Shown piece after piece: positions 22,460-30,859 of a stretch of 64,000 bases of DNA (positions are counted from its first letter, which is position 1; the number at the start of each line of letters is the position of its first letter). The stretch is from Janthinobacterium sp. (GTDB taxonomy: Bacteria; Pseudomonadota; Gammaproteobacteria; Burkholderiales; Burkholderiaceae_D): the NCBI GenBank assembly GCA_003133225.1, contig PKWL01000046.1, forward strand, positions 1 to 64,000. The letters are read 5' to 3'. The notes under the pieces are model-generated. The model had not been told where the DNA came from. It was given only the letters and a program-made list of their open reading frames with translations, and made no database searches. A program made the translations under genes and the position numbers.

Positions 22460-23890
22460 TCAGCGTGGCGCCGGCTGCAATTGCGAGACCCTGGCCTTCA
22501 CCGTTGCATGATTGAAATTGCCGGGGCGGCTGATGCTGGCCGCTAGGGCGCGCTCGTAATATTCTAGCGCCAGCCGGGGCTGATTCAAGCGGTCCAGGCT
22601 GACGGCCAGGTTGAAAGCGTAGTCGGCATTTCCGGGCGCCGTGCCGAAGGCGCGAAAATAGCTTTGCTGAGCATCGGCCCAGCGCGATTGTTGCGCGTAC
22701 ATATTGCCGAGCACGAAAAGCACCGGGCCGGAATCGGGATTTTGGGCCAGGATTTTTTTCAGGCGGCTCATGCTTTGCTCCGGGTCACTACGCTGCATGC
22801 TGGTTAGGGCGGCGATTGCATCGGCATCGTTCGGATCGAGTTCCAGCATTTTCAAGTAGTAGGACGATGCGGCGCCGAATTGCTTTTTATTCATCGTAAT
22901 GGCCGCCAATCCCATCAGGGCATCGCGGCTGTTCGGGTCTTGCCTGAGCGCTTGCTGATAATGTTGCTCGGCGGCCCCCAAGTCGCCTGCCGCGAAGGCC
23001 CGATAGGCGCTATCGAGCGAAGAGAGGATGGGCTCGCTGTGTGTGCTTGGCCGAAACTGGACTGCACCGGCTTCGGCCAAGACCGTGGCCGGCATCACGG
23101 CGCTCCTGATAGGGCGTTTCGGCGCCAGCGGCGCCTTGGCCATATTGAAACCGCTGGCGCCGCGCCCGCCAAGCTTCGGTCTGGCTGGCGCCGGCATGGG
23201 CGGCAGCTCAGGCGTAGCCGCTGCGCGCGTCGCGTCCAAATCGACAGGGTCGCGAATGGAGGCAGAGGGCAAATTGGCAACCACTGACTGCAGCGCCGGT
23301 GCCGGAGTGGCAGGCATGGCCACGGCCTGAGGGTTGCCGAGTATCACACCTGTGGTGCCTTGGTTGATTGCGAGATAAAGGTAGGCCCCACCAACGACGA
23401 CGCACAACAATGTGACGCCCGCGATCGTGATGATCGCCGTGCGGCGTTTGGGTTTGGGCGATTTGGCGCCAAACAGGACTTTTGCTTTTTCCTGCCCGGC
23501 ACCGATGTCGGCCGTCGCGTGTTTCGCCTGCGCTGCGCTAGATTCGGGCATGATTGGCCGAGGCACCGGTCGCGGCGCGGGCGTGGCGTCTAAGGCGGGC
23601 GGCACCGGACGGGCAGGCCGGGCTTGGGGCGGCTGCACAAGGTGCTTTCGGTCCCGTATCGGCTCATCGTCGAGCGTGAATATCGAAGGGTAGTCCGCTG
23701 CAGGGTCGAGCGGGCGTACTTGCTCGGCTTGCAACAACTCGGTCACGGGTGCCATCACCGGGCTCTCTTGCGGCGCCAGGGTCAAACCCGGCTCGGGCGC
23801 GAGGGCCGCGTTTCCCGATTTTGCCGAGGCGGAAAAGCCGCTTTTCTTGGCTAGCTCGGCCTTCTTGAGCGCCTCCATCAGTAAGCTCAT
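22460..23890 (-). CDS. mshN: TPR protein MshN
   Basis: The 476-residue bitopic protein begins MSLLMEALKKAELAKKSGF, the phrase shared by MshN and related exporter-type TPR proteins. A Pro/Ala-rich cytoplasmic linker leads to a membrane helix near residues 170-190 (AIITIAGVTLLCVVVGGAYLYL). After a second Pro-rich stretch there are at least four tetratricopeptide repeats from about residue 295 (AFAAGDLGAAEQHYQQALRQDP, then LMGLAAITMNKKQFGAASSYY). The repeats lie in the periplasm and probably scaffold secretin or platform subunits. The start overlaps the end of mshL by four bases. Confidence 0.85.
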   Translation of the reverse strand: MSLLMEALKKAELAKKSGFSASAKSGNAALAPEPGLTLAPQESPVMAPVTELLQAEQVRPLDPAADYPSIFTLDDEPIRDRKHLVQPPQARPARPVPPALDATPAPRPVPRPIMPESSAAQAKHATADIGAGQEKAKVLFGAKSPKPKRRTAIITIAGVTLLCVVVGGAYLYLAINQGTTGVILGNPQAVAMPATPAPALQSVVANLPSASIRDPVDLDATRAAATPELPPMPAPARPKLGGRGASGFNMAKAPLAPKRPIRSAVMPATVLAEAGAVQFRPSTHSEPILSSLDSAYRAFAAGDLGAAEQHYQQALRQDPNSRDALMGLAAITMNKKQFGAASSYYLKMLELDPNDADAIAALTSMQRSDPEQSMSRLKKILAQNPDSGPVLFVLGNMYAQQSRWADAQQSYFRAFGTAPGNADYAFNLAVSLDRLNQPRLALEYYERALAASISRPGNFNHATVKARVSQLQPAPR

Positions 23891-25731
23891 CGGCCTGCCG
23901 CTCCGCTTGTGAGTTGGGCCGGACGAGCAACAGCGTCGGGCACTTGATTGAGCGGCAGGTCACCGGGCATCATGTTGCGATACTCCTTGAAGTCGCCATT
24001 GATGCTGGCGTCCTTGAGCACGATGGGCCGGATGAAGACCACCAGTTCCGATTTCGTTGTCGTTTCGTTCCGATAACCGAACAGGTTGCCAATCAGAGGC
24101 AGTTGTCCCAGGACGGGAATGCTGTCTTTTATGTTATTGATTGAATCTTGCATCAGGCCGCCCATCACGGCAACTTGTCCGCTGCCCACCTTCATGATCG
24201 ATTCCAGTTCGCGCGCCTGGATCACCGGGACATTGCTGACGGTTCCCGCCTTGGCGAGGTCGGGATTGGGATCTTGAACGTAGGAAACTATGCGCGTGAT
24301 GGTCGGGCGCACATTCAAGGTCACTTCATCATTGTCGGCGATCTGGGGCGTCACGCTCATGACAAACCCGACCGGTACTGTATTTAGATTGGAGGTGTAG
24401 ACGATCGTCTGAGCCGTCGTCGTGGTGGCCGGCGTGATGACCGCGGTGATAGTAAAATAGACATTGTTGTCGACCACCTTTAGCAAGGCGGTCTGATTGT
24501 TTAAGACGCTTATCTTGGGACTAGACAAGACCTTGACCTTGCCAAAGGAATCGAGCAATTGAATCGTGGCCGTGATATCGCCGAGCGATGTTCCCGCTTT
24601 GGCGAAATTGAACAAGACCATGCCGGGCGAGGTTCCGGGCAACACTCCCGATGCGAGGGCGCCTGAGCCGACCTGGCCCTGCGCCACGCTGACCGCCGAG
24701 CCCAATTTGTTGTTGACGGAAGACCAGTTGATACCCTGTTGAAACTGGTCGCTTAATTGGACTTCGACGATGGTGGCCTCGATTAAGACTTGACGCTTGG
24801 CGCTCGCCATGACTAGATCGAGGAACTCCTGGACCTTTTCGTGTTGACGGCCGGTGGCGCGCACGGCAATCAAACCCGTTTCCGGATTCGATATGACAAA
24901 GGCCGCTTCGCGGTATGTGACGGGCGGCTTAACCGACACTGGCGCAACTTGGCCACCAAACTGGCCCCCGTCCGTGCCGATAGGTGCCGCCGCCGCGCCA
25001 GCTCCCGCTCCCGCCAAAGCGACCAGGGGATTGACTGGCGCCGCCACCGGAACTGGCGTGGCGGCGGCCGGGACCGCGCCGCTCTTTTGCCCGAGGGCGC
25101 CGGGAATGACCTTGTCCGTTTCGCGCAAGATGTCCTCGATATTTTTCTTTAGCACTTCCCAGAAGTGGTTGTTCGAGGTATTGGCGACCGCAGTCGTCGA
25201 ATTGTTGTCGCCGGTGCCGCCAGCGCCGCCGGCAGCACCAGCGGCGATCTGGGTCGCGATGTTGATCTTGCTGCTCGTGTCACGTGAAATGTTCACGTAA
25301 TCAATCTTGTAATTACGCAAAAATGGCGTGTCCGGTAATACGGTCAGGTTGGCGCCATCGAGCTCATAGCGCATGTCGACCTGCTTGCTGATGCGATTGA
25401 GCAACTGGGGCAAGGATTGGTCGAGCGCGTTCAAGGTGACGCTGCCATCAATGCCCGGATGAATGTCAACGTTGAGCTTGGCATCGCGTGCCAATGCAAA
25501 CAAGAGCGATTGGACTGGCACCTTATACACTGTCACGCTATAGGTTTCCGCTTTTGGCGCCGCCCTCGGCGCCTTGAGTGAGGCGCTTTGCTGGACAATC
25601 TGGGGAATGTCGCCGGCCGGACGCACTTCCTCCCTGACATGCAGGGGCGAGGGGACAAGCGGCAAGGGGCCGCAAGCGGCTAAGGCGAGCAAGGCAGGAA
25701 AAATAACGGCAAATTTTTCGGGTCGAATCAT
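23887..25731 (-). CDS. mshL: outer-membrane secretin MshL
   Basis: The pilus exits through this channel. I start at MIRPEKFAVIFPALLALAAC (25731), which gives a lipoprotein signal with lipobox LALAAC; the longer reading is not needed. A secretin/TonB N-terminal-like domain (VQSLLFALARDAKLNVDIHPG) follows. An Ala/Gly/Pro-rich insertion lies near residues 175-275, then N-domains (VRATGRQHEKVQEFLDLVM), and the secretin core contains QVLIEATIVEVQLSDQFQQG and VMSVTPQIADNDEVTLNVRP. The beta-barrel signature GQVAVMGGLMQD and the late motif IPVLGQLPLIGNLFGYRN are clear. Length is 614 residues. It is preceded by mshM and followed by an overlapping mshN. Confidence 0.93.
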   Translation of the reverse strand: MIRPEKFAVIFPALLALAACGPLPLVPSPLHVREEVRPAGDIPQIVQQSASLKAPRAAPKAETYSVTVYKVPVQSLLFALARDAKLNVDIHPGIDGSVTLNALDQSLPQLLNRISKQVDMRYELDGANLTVLPDTPFLRNYKIDYVNISRDTSSKINIATQIAAGAAGGAGGTGDNNSTTAVANTSNNHFWEVLKKNIEDILRETDKVIPGALGQKSGAVPAAATPVPVAAPVNPLVALAGAGAGAAAAPIGTDGGQFGGQVAPVSVKPPVTYREAAFVISNPETGLIAVRATGRQHEKVQEFLDLVMASAKRQVLIEATIVEVQLSDQFQQGINWSSVNNKLGSAVSVAQGQVGSGALASGVLPGTSPGMVLFNFAKAGTSLGDITATIQLLDSFGKVKVLSSPKISVLNNQTALLKVVDNNVYFTITAVITPATTTTAQTIVYTSNLNTVPVGFVMSVTPQIADNDEVTLNVRPTITRIVSYVQDPNPDLAKAGTVSNVPVIQARELESIMKVGSGQVAVMGGLMQDSINNIKDSIPVLGQLPLIGNLFGYRNETTTKSELVVFIRPIVLKDASINGDFKEYRNMMPGDLPLNQVPDAVARPAQLTSGAAGR

Positions 25732-25790
25732 GAATTTAAGCAAGATATCATCAAATGGGCGAATGCAAGGGGCGAATGGCTTGCTGCATT

Positions 25791-27188
25791 TTAATCTTTC
25801 CATAATTCATCGCCACGTGAGCGCGCGATTTCGTCACGAATCGCGCCGATCGTGCGCAAGCGGGGGCGGTATCCCCATTGGTTTGACAACGTCGACAGCA
25901 TTGCCTGGGCTTCGGCGCGGGTGGCAAAGTTGCCATAGATGATGCCGTAACCCGCGATGCCGCCACTTCTGCTCGGAAATACGTAAGTCTGTTGCAGGCC
26001 GAGCTCGGTTTTAATTTTTTGCAGGAAATGCTCGAGTTCATTGTGCTGGTCGGCGCGCATGAAGCCAATTTGCAAGCTGTAATGGTCCGCTGCCGTGCTT
26101 ACCAGCCAAGCCCTCGATGTCGGCAGGCGCTGCTGCAGGAGCATTGCTGGCGGCGAGCTCGGCGCGGGTGCAGCGGCAGGCGTGGCGGCGGGCATTGCTG
26201 GCGGTGAGCTCGGCGCGGGTGCGGGCGCGACGGCAAGCGTGACAACGGGCGGCGCTGGCGCTGGAGTGGCGCGTCGCCCCTGGATGGTCCAAGCTGCCAA
26301 AGCGGCAATGGTCAAAACGCACGCGCCCGCAAGAACGGCGAGGGCAAACTGCGGTTTTGTGTTCCACCAGCGCGAGGCGGCACTGGAAAATTCACTATCT
26401 TGGATCGCCGCTTTCACGTGCTTGGCGCGGATGGTGTGGGTATTGTCGGCAAAGGCGGCCAGCAAGGTCTTGTCGGCCAGGATATTGATGCGCCGCACAA
26501 TGCCTTCGGAAACACGCGCCAGGCGCGCGATGGCGCCCTTGGTGAAGAGGTCCGGCCCGTGGTAGCCGGCCGCGCGCATCCTGAACATTAAAAACTCAGG
26601 AATGACGGCGGCGGGCATGGGCGGCACCTTGAAGCTGTGCGTGATGCGTTCCTTAAGTTGGCGCATGCGCGCCAAACCTAGGTTCTCGTCGAGCTCGGGC
26701 TGGCCGAACATGACGATCTGGAGCAGCTTATGGTGGGACGTCTCCAGATTGGAAAACAGGCGTATTTCCTCTAGTGTTTCGAGCGGCATCGCCTGCGCCT
26801 CCTCCACTAGTAACACCACTTGCTTGCCTTCAACATGCTTCTTAATTAGATCGCCCTGCAGCATGCGGATGACTTCATCGGGCCGCTTGCCGTCCGTCGC
26901 CAGCCCCAGTTCGCCGGCAATAGCATATACAACATCTTCCCGGCTCAGGGTCGGATTGACAAGGTAAATGACCACGACATGGTCCGCCAGCATGCCCTCT
27001 AGCATGCGGCACAACATGGTTTTTCCACTCCCTACTTCGCCCGTCACCTTGATAATACCTTCGCCATGGTTGAGCGCGTAAATCATGGCTTCCAAAATCG
27101 CGCCGCGCGCGCTGCCGGCGAAAAAGAAGGCTGGGTTCGGTGTGATACCGAAGGGCGACTGGCTGAGGCCAAAATGAGATAGGTACAT
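25791..27188 (-). CDS. mshM: AAA+ ATPase MshM with C-terminal SPOR-like domain
   Basis: The 465-residue protein starts MYLSHFGLSQSPFGITPNPA, the standard opening of ExeA/MshM ATPases. Walker A is GEVGSGKTMLCR and Walker B VVLLVEEAQAM. Arg-finger-type residues follow (LKERITHSFKVPPM). A membrane helix (FALAVLAGACVLTIAALAAW, about 285-305) leads to an Ala/Pro-rich periplasmic linker. The last 90 residues (WLVSTAADHYSLQIGFM ... SGGIAGYGIIYGNFATRAEAQ) read as a SPOR-like peptidoglycan-binding domain. ExeA-type proteins use such a link to the cell wall to help assemble the secretin. SPOR rather than a plain PG_binding domain at this end is notable. Confidence 0.88.
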   Translation of the reverse strand: MYLSHFGLSQSPFGITPNPAFFFAGSARGAILEAMIYALNHGEGIIKVTGEVGSGKTMLCRMLEGMLADHVVVIYLVNPTLSREDVVYAIAGELGLATDGKRPDEVIRMLQGDLIKKHVEGKQVVLLVEEAQAMPLETLEEIRLFSNLETSHHKLLQIVMFGQPELDENLGLARMRQLKERITHSFKVPPMPAAVIPEFLMFRMRAAGYHGPDLFTKGAIARLARVSEGIVRRINILADKTLLAAFADNTHTIRAKHVKAAIQDSEFSSAASRWWNTKPQFALAVLAGACVLTIAALAAWTIQGRRATPAPAPPVVTLAVAPAPAPSSPPAMPAATPAAAPAPSSPPAMLLQQRLPTSRAWLVSTAADHYSLQIGFMRADQHNELEHFLQKIKTELGLQQTYVFPSRSGGIAGYGIIYGNFATRAEAQAMLSTLSNQWGYRPRLRTIGAIRDEIARSRGDELWKD

Positions 27189-27254
27189 GCGGCTTTCGGT
27201 GCAGACAATCAGTGAGGGATGCCAGGGACGAATCGGGACGGCGGGATGCAGCGC

Positions 27255-27968
27255 CTAGGCAATGCAGCGCATGTAAGCTAGCTCTAACGTGTCGGCCGCA
27301 TATTGGCGGCGGCATTGTTCGGGTGATCCGACGAAGCGGAGTTTCCCGTCGTGCAAAATGGCCATGCGGTCGCAAATTTCGTCGACGTCAGCCAAGGCGT
27401 GGGAGCTAAAAAATAGAGTAGCGCCGCGCGCGCGCTGACGCACCAGACATTGCTTGAGCAACGCGCGTGCTTTGGGATCGAGACCGCTCATCGGTTCATC
27501 GAGAACGTAAATGTCTTTTTGTGCCAGAAAACAGGCGGCTAGCCCGAGCTTTTGGGTCATCCCCTTGGAGTACGAGCGTACCGGGCGGGAAAGGGCCGCG
27601 GGATCGAGGTCCAGCTCTTGCAGCATGGCCAAGGCCTCGTCCGCCTGGTACGGCAGCGCTTGCAAGGTGAGCATGTATTTCAAGAAATCCCGCCCCGTCA
27701 GATAGTAGGGCGGCACGAAGCGCTCGGGCAAGAAGGCCATCGGCTTGCGCGCCCCGGACTGGCGATGGCTGCGCCCGAAAATGTCGATGGCGCCCCCATC
27801 TAACGCGGAAAAATCCATCAGGCACTTGATCAGTGTTGTTTTGCCGGCCCCATTCATGCCGACCAGACCGAAAAATTCGCCCTTGAGGATATTCAGGTCG
27901 ATGCCGCGCAGAACTTCCTTCTCGTCATATTTCTTGTCGATATTTTGAAATCGAAGTGCGGAAGTCAT
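27255..27968 (-). CDS. ABC transporter ATP-binding protein
   Basis: The 237-residue nucleotide-binding subunit has Walker A GMNGAGKTTLIK, a signature region YSKGMTQKLGLAACFL (KGMTQKL in place of LSGGQ, as in CcmA/NosF-like ATPases for ABC-2 permeases) and Walker B IYVLDEPMSGLD. The switch motif is FFSSHALADV. Its likely permease partner (15688-16464) lies 11 kb away at the other end of the pilus gene set, on the same strand. The gene heads the set and is preceded by a candidate promoter and a long palindrome. About 65 bases separate it from mshM. Confidence 0.92.
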   Translation of the reverse strand: MTSALRFQNIDKKYDEKEVLRGIDLNILKGEFFGLVGMNGAGKTTLIKCLMDFSALDGGAIDIFGRSHRQSGARKPMAFLPERFVPPYYLTGRDFLKYMLTLQALPYQADEALAMLQELDLDPAALSRPVRSYSKGMTQKLGLAACFLAQKDIYVLDEPMSGLDPKARALLKQCLVRQRARGATLFFSSHALADVDEICDRMAILHDGKLRFVGSPEQCRRQYAADTLELAYMRCIA

Positions 27969-27990
27969 CGTGCTCTCTGCGAACCGGATC

Positions 27991-28015
27991 TATGGGCTTA
28001 TCCTATAAGCCCATA
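27991..28015. promoter_or_regulatory. 25-bp perfect palindrome at the head of the pilus operon
   Basis: TATGGGCTTAT, three bases, then ATAAGCCCATA: eleven paired bases on each side with no mismatch. It lies 22 bases before the ATPase start codon and abuts the candidate -10 box, which is where repressors bind. As RNA it would also form a hairpin in the 5' leader. I cannot name the binding protein. Confidence 0.65.
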
Positions 28016-28044
28016 TTATGAAGAAGTTTCCTGGGTTCAAGCAA
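28015..28044 (-). promoter_or_regulatory. candidate promoter of the ABC/MSHA operon
   Basis: On the minus strand TTGCTT, an 18-base spacer and CATAAT lie directly upstream of the 25-bp palindrome. The palindrome would then cover the transcription start. The match to sigma-70 is fair and not proven. Confidence 0.5.
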
Positions 28045-28373
28045 GGCATTTCTCGAGTCGACATGTAAATTTGGCATCAGACTGTAGCGAATGAGGCGCC
28101 GCGGCCAGTGAGATTGGCTGCCGTCCGTGATCTGGTGTGATGGGCGCCGGTTCCGGCGCTAAATAATCGGATTGTTCGGATCGAAAGACCGGGACCGGCA
28201 AGCCCAGCAGATTGCGAGCACCGCAGTCATACGCGGGAAGGCCCCTTTCTTGAGGTCAGCGTGTGAAACTCGAACGGTCGCATCTCTCTTGGCCACCTTC
28301 GGCGGCGCCCTGCATGCCTAATAGTCAAATCAAGCAGAGTGGTGGCGCGATGGCTATGCCGCGTCGCTAACTT
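28045..28373. other. intergenic stretch, nothing further seen
   Basis: About 330 bases upstream of the pilus operon promoter. No supported frame, RNA gene or repeat was found. It ends at the stop of the small lipoprotein gene. Confidence 0.35.
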
Positions 28374-28742
28374 CTAAGGGAGCGTAACGGTGACGGCGAT
28401 ACTAACCGAGGCTCCGGTGCTGTCGCTCACCGAGATGGTTGCGCCTCCCGGTGCTGCTGCGCTAATTATGAAGTCATTGCCGCTCAGCACGGCAGTGGCC
28501 ACGCTGGTATTACTGCTGGAGGCGCTGTAACTGGTGAACTTGGTTCCTGCGCCGCCGCCGCCAACCTGGTATTCGGCCTGAGCGCCGGGAATTAGGCTGA
28601 TAGAAATCGGCGCTGTCGTAAATAAGGTGGTGCCGGCGACCGGCACCACCACGTCGCCGGCGCCGCCGCCGCATGCTGCCAAGGTTATGGCGACCAGCAC
28701 GGTAACGACAAACTGACAGATACTTCGCGCAGCGCGGTCCAT
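28374..28742 (-). CDS. small exported lipoprotein with Ig-like fold
   Basis: I start at MDRAARSICQFVVTVLVAIT (28742). This gives a signal peptide with lipobox TLAAC followed by GGGAGD, so the protein is probably lipidated and leaves the inner membrane. The mature part of about 95 residues is rich in Ser, Thr, Ala and Gly. Its alternating pattern (SNTSVATAVLSGNDFIISAAAPGGATISVSDSTG) resembles one bacterial Ig-like (BIG2-type) domain. Function is unknown. It faces the same way as the pilus operon but is separated from it by 400 bases, so no link is claimed. Confidence 0.65.
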   Translation of the reverse strand: MDRAARSICQFVVTVLVAITLAACGGGAGDVVVPVAGTTLFTTAPISISLIPGAQAEYQVGGGGAGTKFTSYSASSSNTSVATAVLSGNDFIISAAAPGGATISVSDSTGASVSIAVTVTLP

Positions 28743-29150
28743 TGATGTCGATTTCCTAGAATATGAAGCGCCAACAGCGTAATGTGGAAGCGCCCGCAAG
28801 GGCGCCAGGGCCGGGCGCTAGGATGCTTCATTTTTTTCTTTTTTGCAACTCTGTGGTGCCGAAAAATTTTATGCGCCGGATATAGGACAATGAGTCTGTC
28901 GAGAAAATCAAGATTTGGCCGAATCTCTGATATCTCATTTTTGCCTGATTTTGGTGGCTTTGCCGGGCTGTGGCATCTTTTTTGCGTGAACCGCCCGAAT
29001 TCGTGCTGGCTCAAACTAGTTGTTGGTCGTGATAGGACACGCCTCAGCGCCCTGCGGAGACGTAACGCCCCCTATCTCTGAGGCTACTTGAACTTGGCCG
29101 ATTGAACTTGTTATGGAGGACGTTTGCGTATTGCCAGGTGAGTCAGCGTT
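28743..29150. other. intergenic stretch with AT-rich part
   Basis: About 400 bases with no supported gene. A short perfect hairpin GCGCCC-GCAA-GGGCGC lies at 28790-28805 near the lipoprotein start, followed about 25 bases later by T-rich DNA on the plus strand. The AT-rich part at 28830-28990 is probably the promoter region of the lipoprotein gene. Confidence 0.35.
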
Positions 29151-29582
29151 TTAAAAAGCGGGCGTCCACGCTTCGGGCACGATAATTTTGAACATGCCTG
29201 CCGTTTTGCGCGCCAGCTTCAATAACGCCTTGTCCTTGGTGATCAAGATGTCGGCCCCGGCGTCGCGCGCTAGCTCCAAAAATTTCTGGTCGTCCTTGTC
29301 GCTGCACAGCGGCAGGCGAACGTCCGACTGGGGCGGCGCCACCACGCTGATCAAGGCGTTGAAACGGGCGGCGCTGTGCGCGCGGCTGGTCTCGTCGAGC
29401 GGCAAATGCGGATAATGCAGCACCAGCAGATACTCCATGCGGCAATCCTCACGCGTGATGGCTTTTACCGCGCCGCTTTCGATGGCGGCTAGCAATTGCG
29501 CCCAGCGCGGGTCGTGGAACACGAACAAATCGAGGCACACATTGGTATCGAGGACGATGCATGGGGGGACGGCTGGGTTCAT
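29151..29582 (-). CDS. PIN-domain protein, putative toxin without visible antitoxin
   Basis: I start at MNPAVPPCIVLDTNVCLDLF (29582), giving 143 residues. The first PIN motif is VLDTNVCLDL and the conserved Glu lies in ITREDCRMEYLL. The later acidic cluster is LCSDKDDQKFLELARDAGADILITKD. This belongs to the COG1569-type PIN family (putative toxin component), which is often found without an adjacent antitoxin. No small DNA-binding gene lies on either side here. The acidic residues for metal binding are intact. Activity is inference from the fold. Confidence 0.85.
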   Translation of the reverse strand: MNPAVPPCIVLDTNVCLDLFVFHDPRWAQLLAAIESGAVKAITREDCRMEYLLVLHYPHLPLDETSRAHSAARFNALISVVAPPQSDVRLPLCSDKDDQKFLELARDAGADILITKDKALLKLARKTAGMFKIIVPEAWTPAF

Positions 29583-29963
29583 GTCAGCAATTCTATTTTG
29601 TGAAATTTCATTGAAATTGTTTGCGCCCGGTCGCATTCAGTTTCGATCCGATGCCAGCGTTTTCCCGACTGGGCGGCGCCGTGGATCGCCCCCAGACGAG
29701 CGCGCTTGGTATGAAGACCCGCAAGACCCACACGTGCACTTTAAGACCAAGTCCGACCACGCATACGCGCATACGCATACCCGGTCCCAGGTCAAGCCGG
29801 GCCCGCTCGACGTCTGCGTCCATTTTCGCCGCACACGCCATACAAGAACTGAAAGACGCCATCGTTCGGCGCTTCATTTTTCAGGCGCCGCGATTTTGGC
29901 CAGGACCATCCCGATTCTCCGGTCCTGTTGCGGGGTTAGCCCGAGCAGACAGACCTCACCGTG
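29583..29963. other. intergenic stretch between PIN gene and bamD
   Basis: No supported gene. A minus-strand frame at 29608-29877 is Met/Arg/Val-rich with no domain signal. A short alternating run of GCATAC words occurs near 29758-29780. No further structure seen. Confidence 0.35.
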
Positions 29964-29987
29964 AAAAACACCGGGGCAGCCCCAGGT
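29964..29987 (-). terminator. probable terminator of bamD
   Basis: On the minus strand, just after the bamD stop, ACC and GGG(G) segments pair with CCC(C) and GGT across a four-base loop. This hairpin (29970-29987) is followed by GTGTTTTT. The stem has one mismatch and the T run is short. Confidence 0.5.
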
Positions 29988-29993
29988 TTGCCT

Positions 29994-30794
29994 TTACCAG
30001 AATTTCCACCAGTGCCGCTCCGTCTTGGCGCCGGCGGGAGTCAAAAACGTGCTGTTCGGGTAGTTTTTCATGAATACGCGCATGGCGTCGTCGCGCAGGT
30101 CAAGCATGCCCAGTTTGTCGTAGCCGCGCGTCATGATATACAGCGCTTCCTCGGTCGCCGGCGCATCGCGGTAGTCGTTGATGGCGCCTTGCGCGCGGTT
30201 GATCGCCGCCAGATAGGCGCCGCGCCGATAGTAGTAGCGCGCCACATGCACTTCGTAATTTGCCATCGTGTTGACCAGGTACTTCATGCGCAAGAGGGCA
30301 TCGGGCGTGTACCGGCTGTTCGGGAATTTCTCCACCAACAGCTTGAACGAGGTGAACGCTTCGCGGGCGGCCTTGGGGTCACGCTCGGTCGGGTCTTGTT
30401 TGTAAATAAAATTGAGAAAGCCGATCTGGTCATTGAAGCTGATCATGCCGCGCATGTAATACATGTAATCGACATTGGCGTGGTTCGGGTGCGCCTTGAT
30501 GAAACGCTCCACTGCCGCCTGCGCCTGGGTTTGGTCGTTTGTCTTGTAATAGCCATACGCGATTTCCATCTGCGCCTGCTGGGCGTAGGTGCCGAACGGA
30601 TAATTTGTCTCGAGCTTTTCAAAGAGCTGAATCGCGTGCTCATAGTGGGCGTCCGCCATTTCATTGCTCGCCTCCGAGTATAATTTCGTAACGGACCAGT
30701 TTTTGGTTTCATCCTCTTTTTCAGGCAACAAGCTGCAAGCTGATAAGCCGAGCAGAACGAATGAAGCGACAACCAACGATAATTTTTTTTGCAT
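29994..30794 (-). CDS. bamD: outer-membrane protein assembly factor BamD
   Basis: Essential lipoprotein of the BAM complex that helps insert beta-barrel proteins. Starting at MQKKLSLVVASFVLLGLSAC (30794), the lipobox LSAC puts the lipidated Cys at residue 20. The mature protein has five tetratricopeptide-like repeats, beginning LYSEASNEMADAHYEHAIQLFEKL. It contains the typical YPFGTYAQQAQMEIAYGYYK and MYYMRGM phrases. Length of 266 residues is normal. The divergent rluD gene shares its upstream region, and a minus-strand TATAAT sits at 30839-30844. Confidence 0.96.
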   Translation of the reverse strand: MQKKLSLVVASFVLLGLSACSLLPEKEDETKNWSVTKLYSEASNEMADAHYEHAIQLFEKLETNYPFGTYAQQAQMEIAYGYYKTNDQTQAQAAVERFIKAHPNHANVDYMYYMRGMISFNDQIGFLNFIYKQDPTERDPKAAREAFTSFKLLVEKFPNSRYTPDALLRMKYLVNTMANYEVHVARYYYRRGAYLAAINRAQGAINDYRDAPATEEALYIMTRGYDKLGMLDLRDDAMRVFMKNYPNSTFLTPAGAKTERHWWKFW

Positions 30795-30859
30795 GACGTT
30801 TTGCAAGAAGATGTTTAAACAAGTTTTACGAAAGGCTGATTATAGCCGATGGGAATGCT

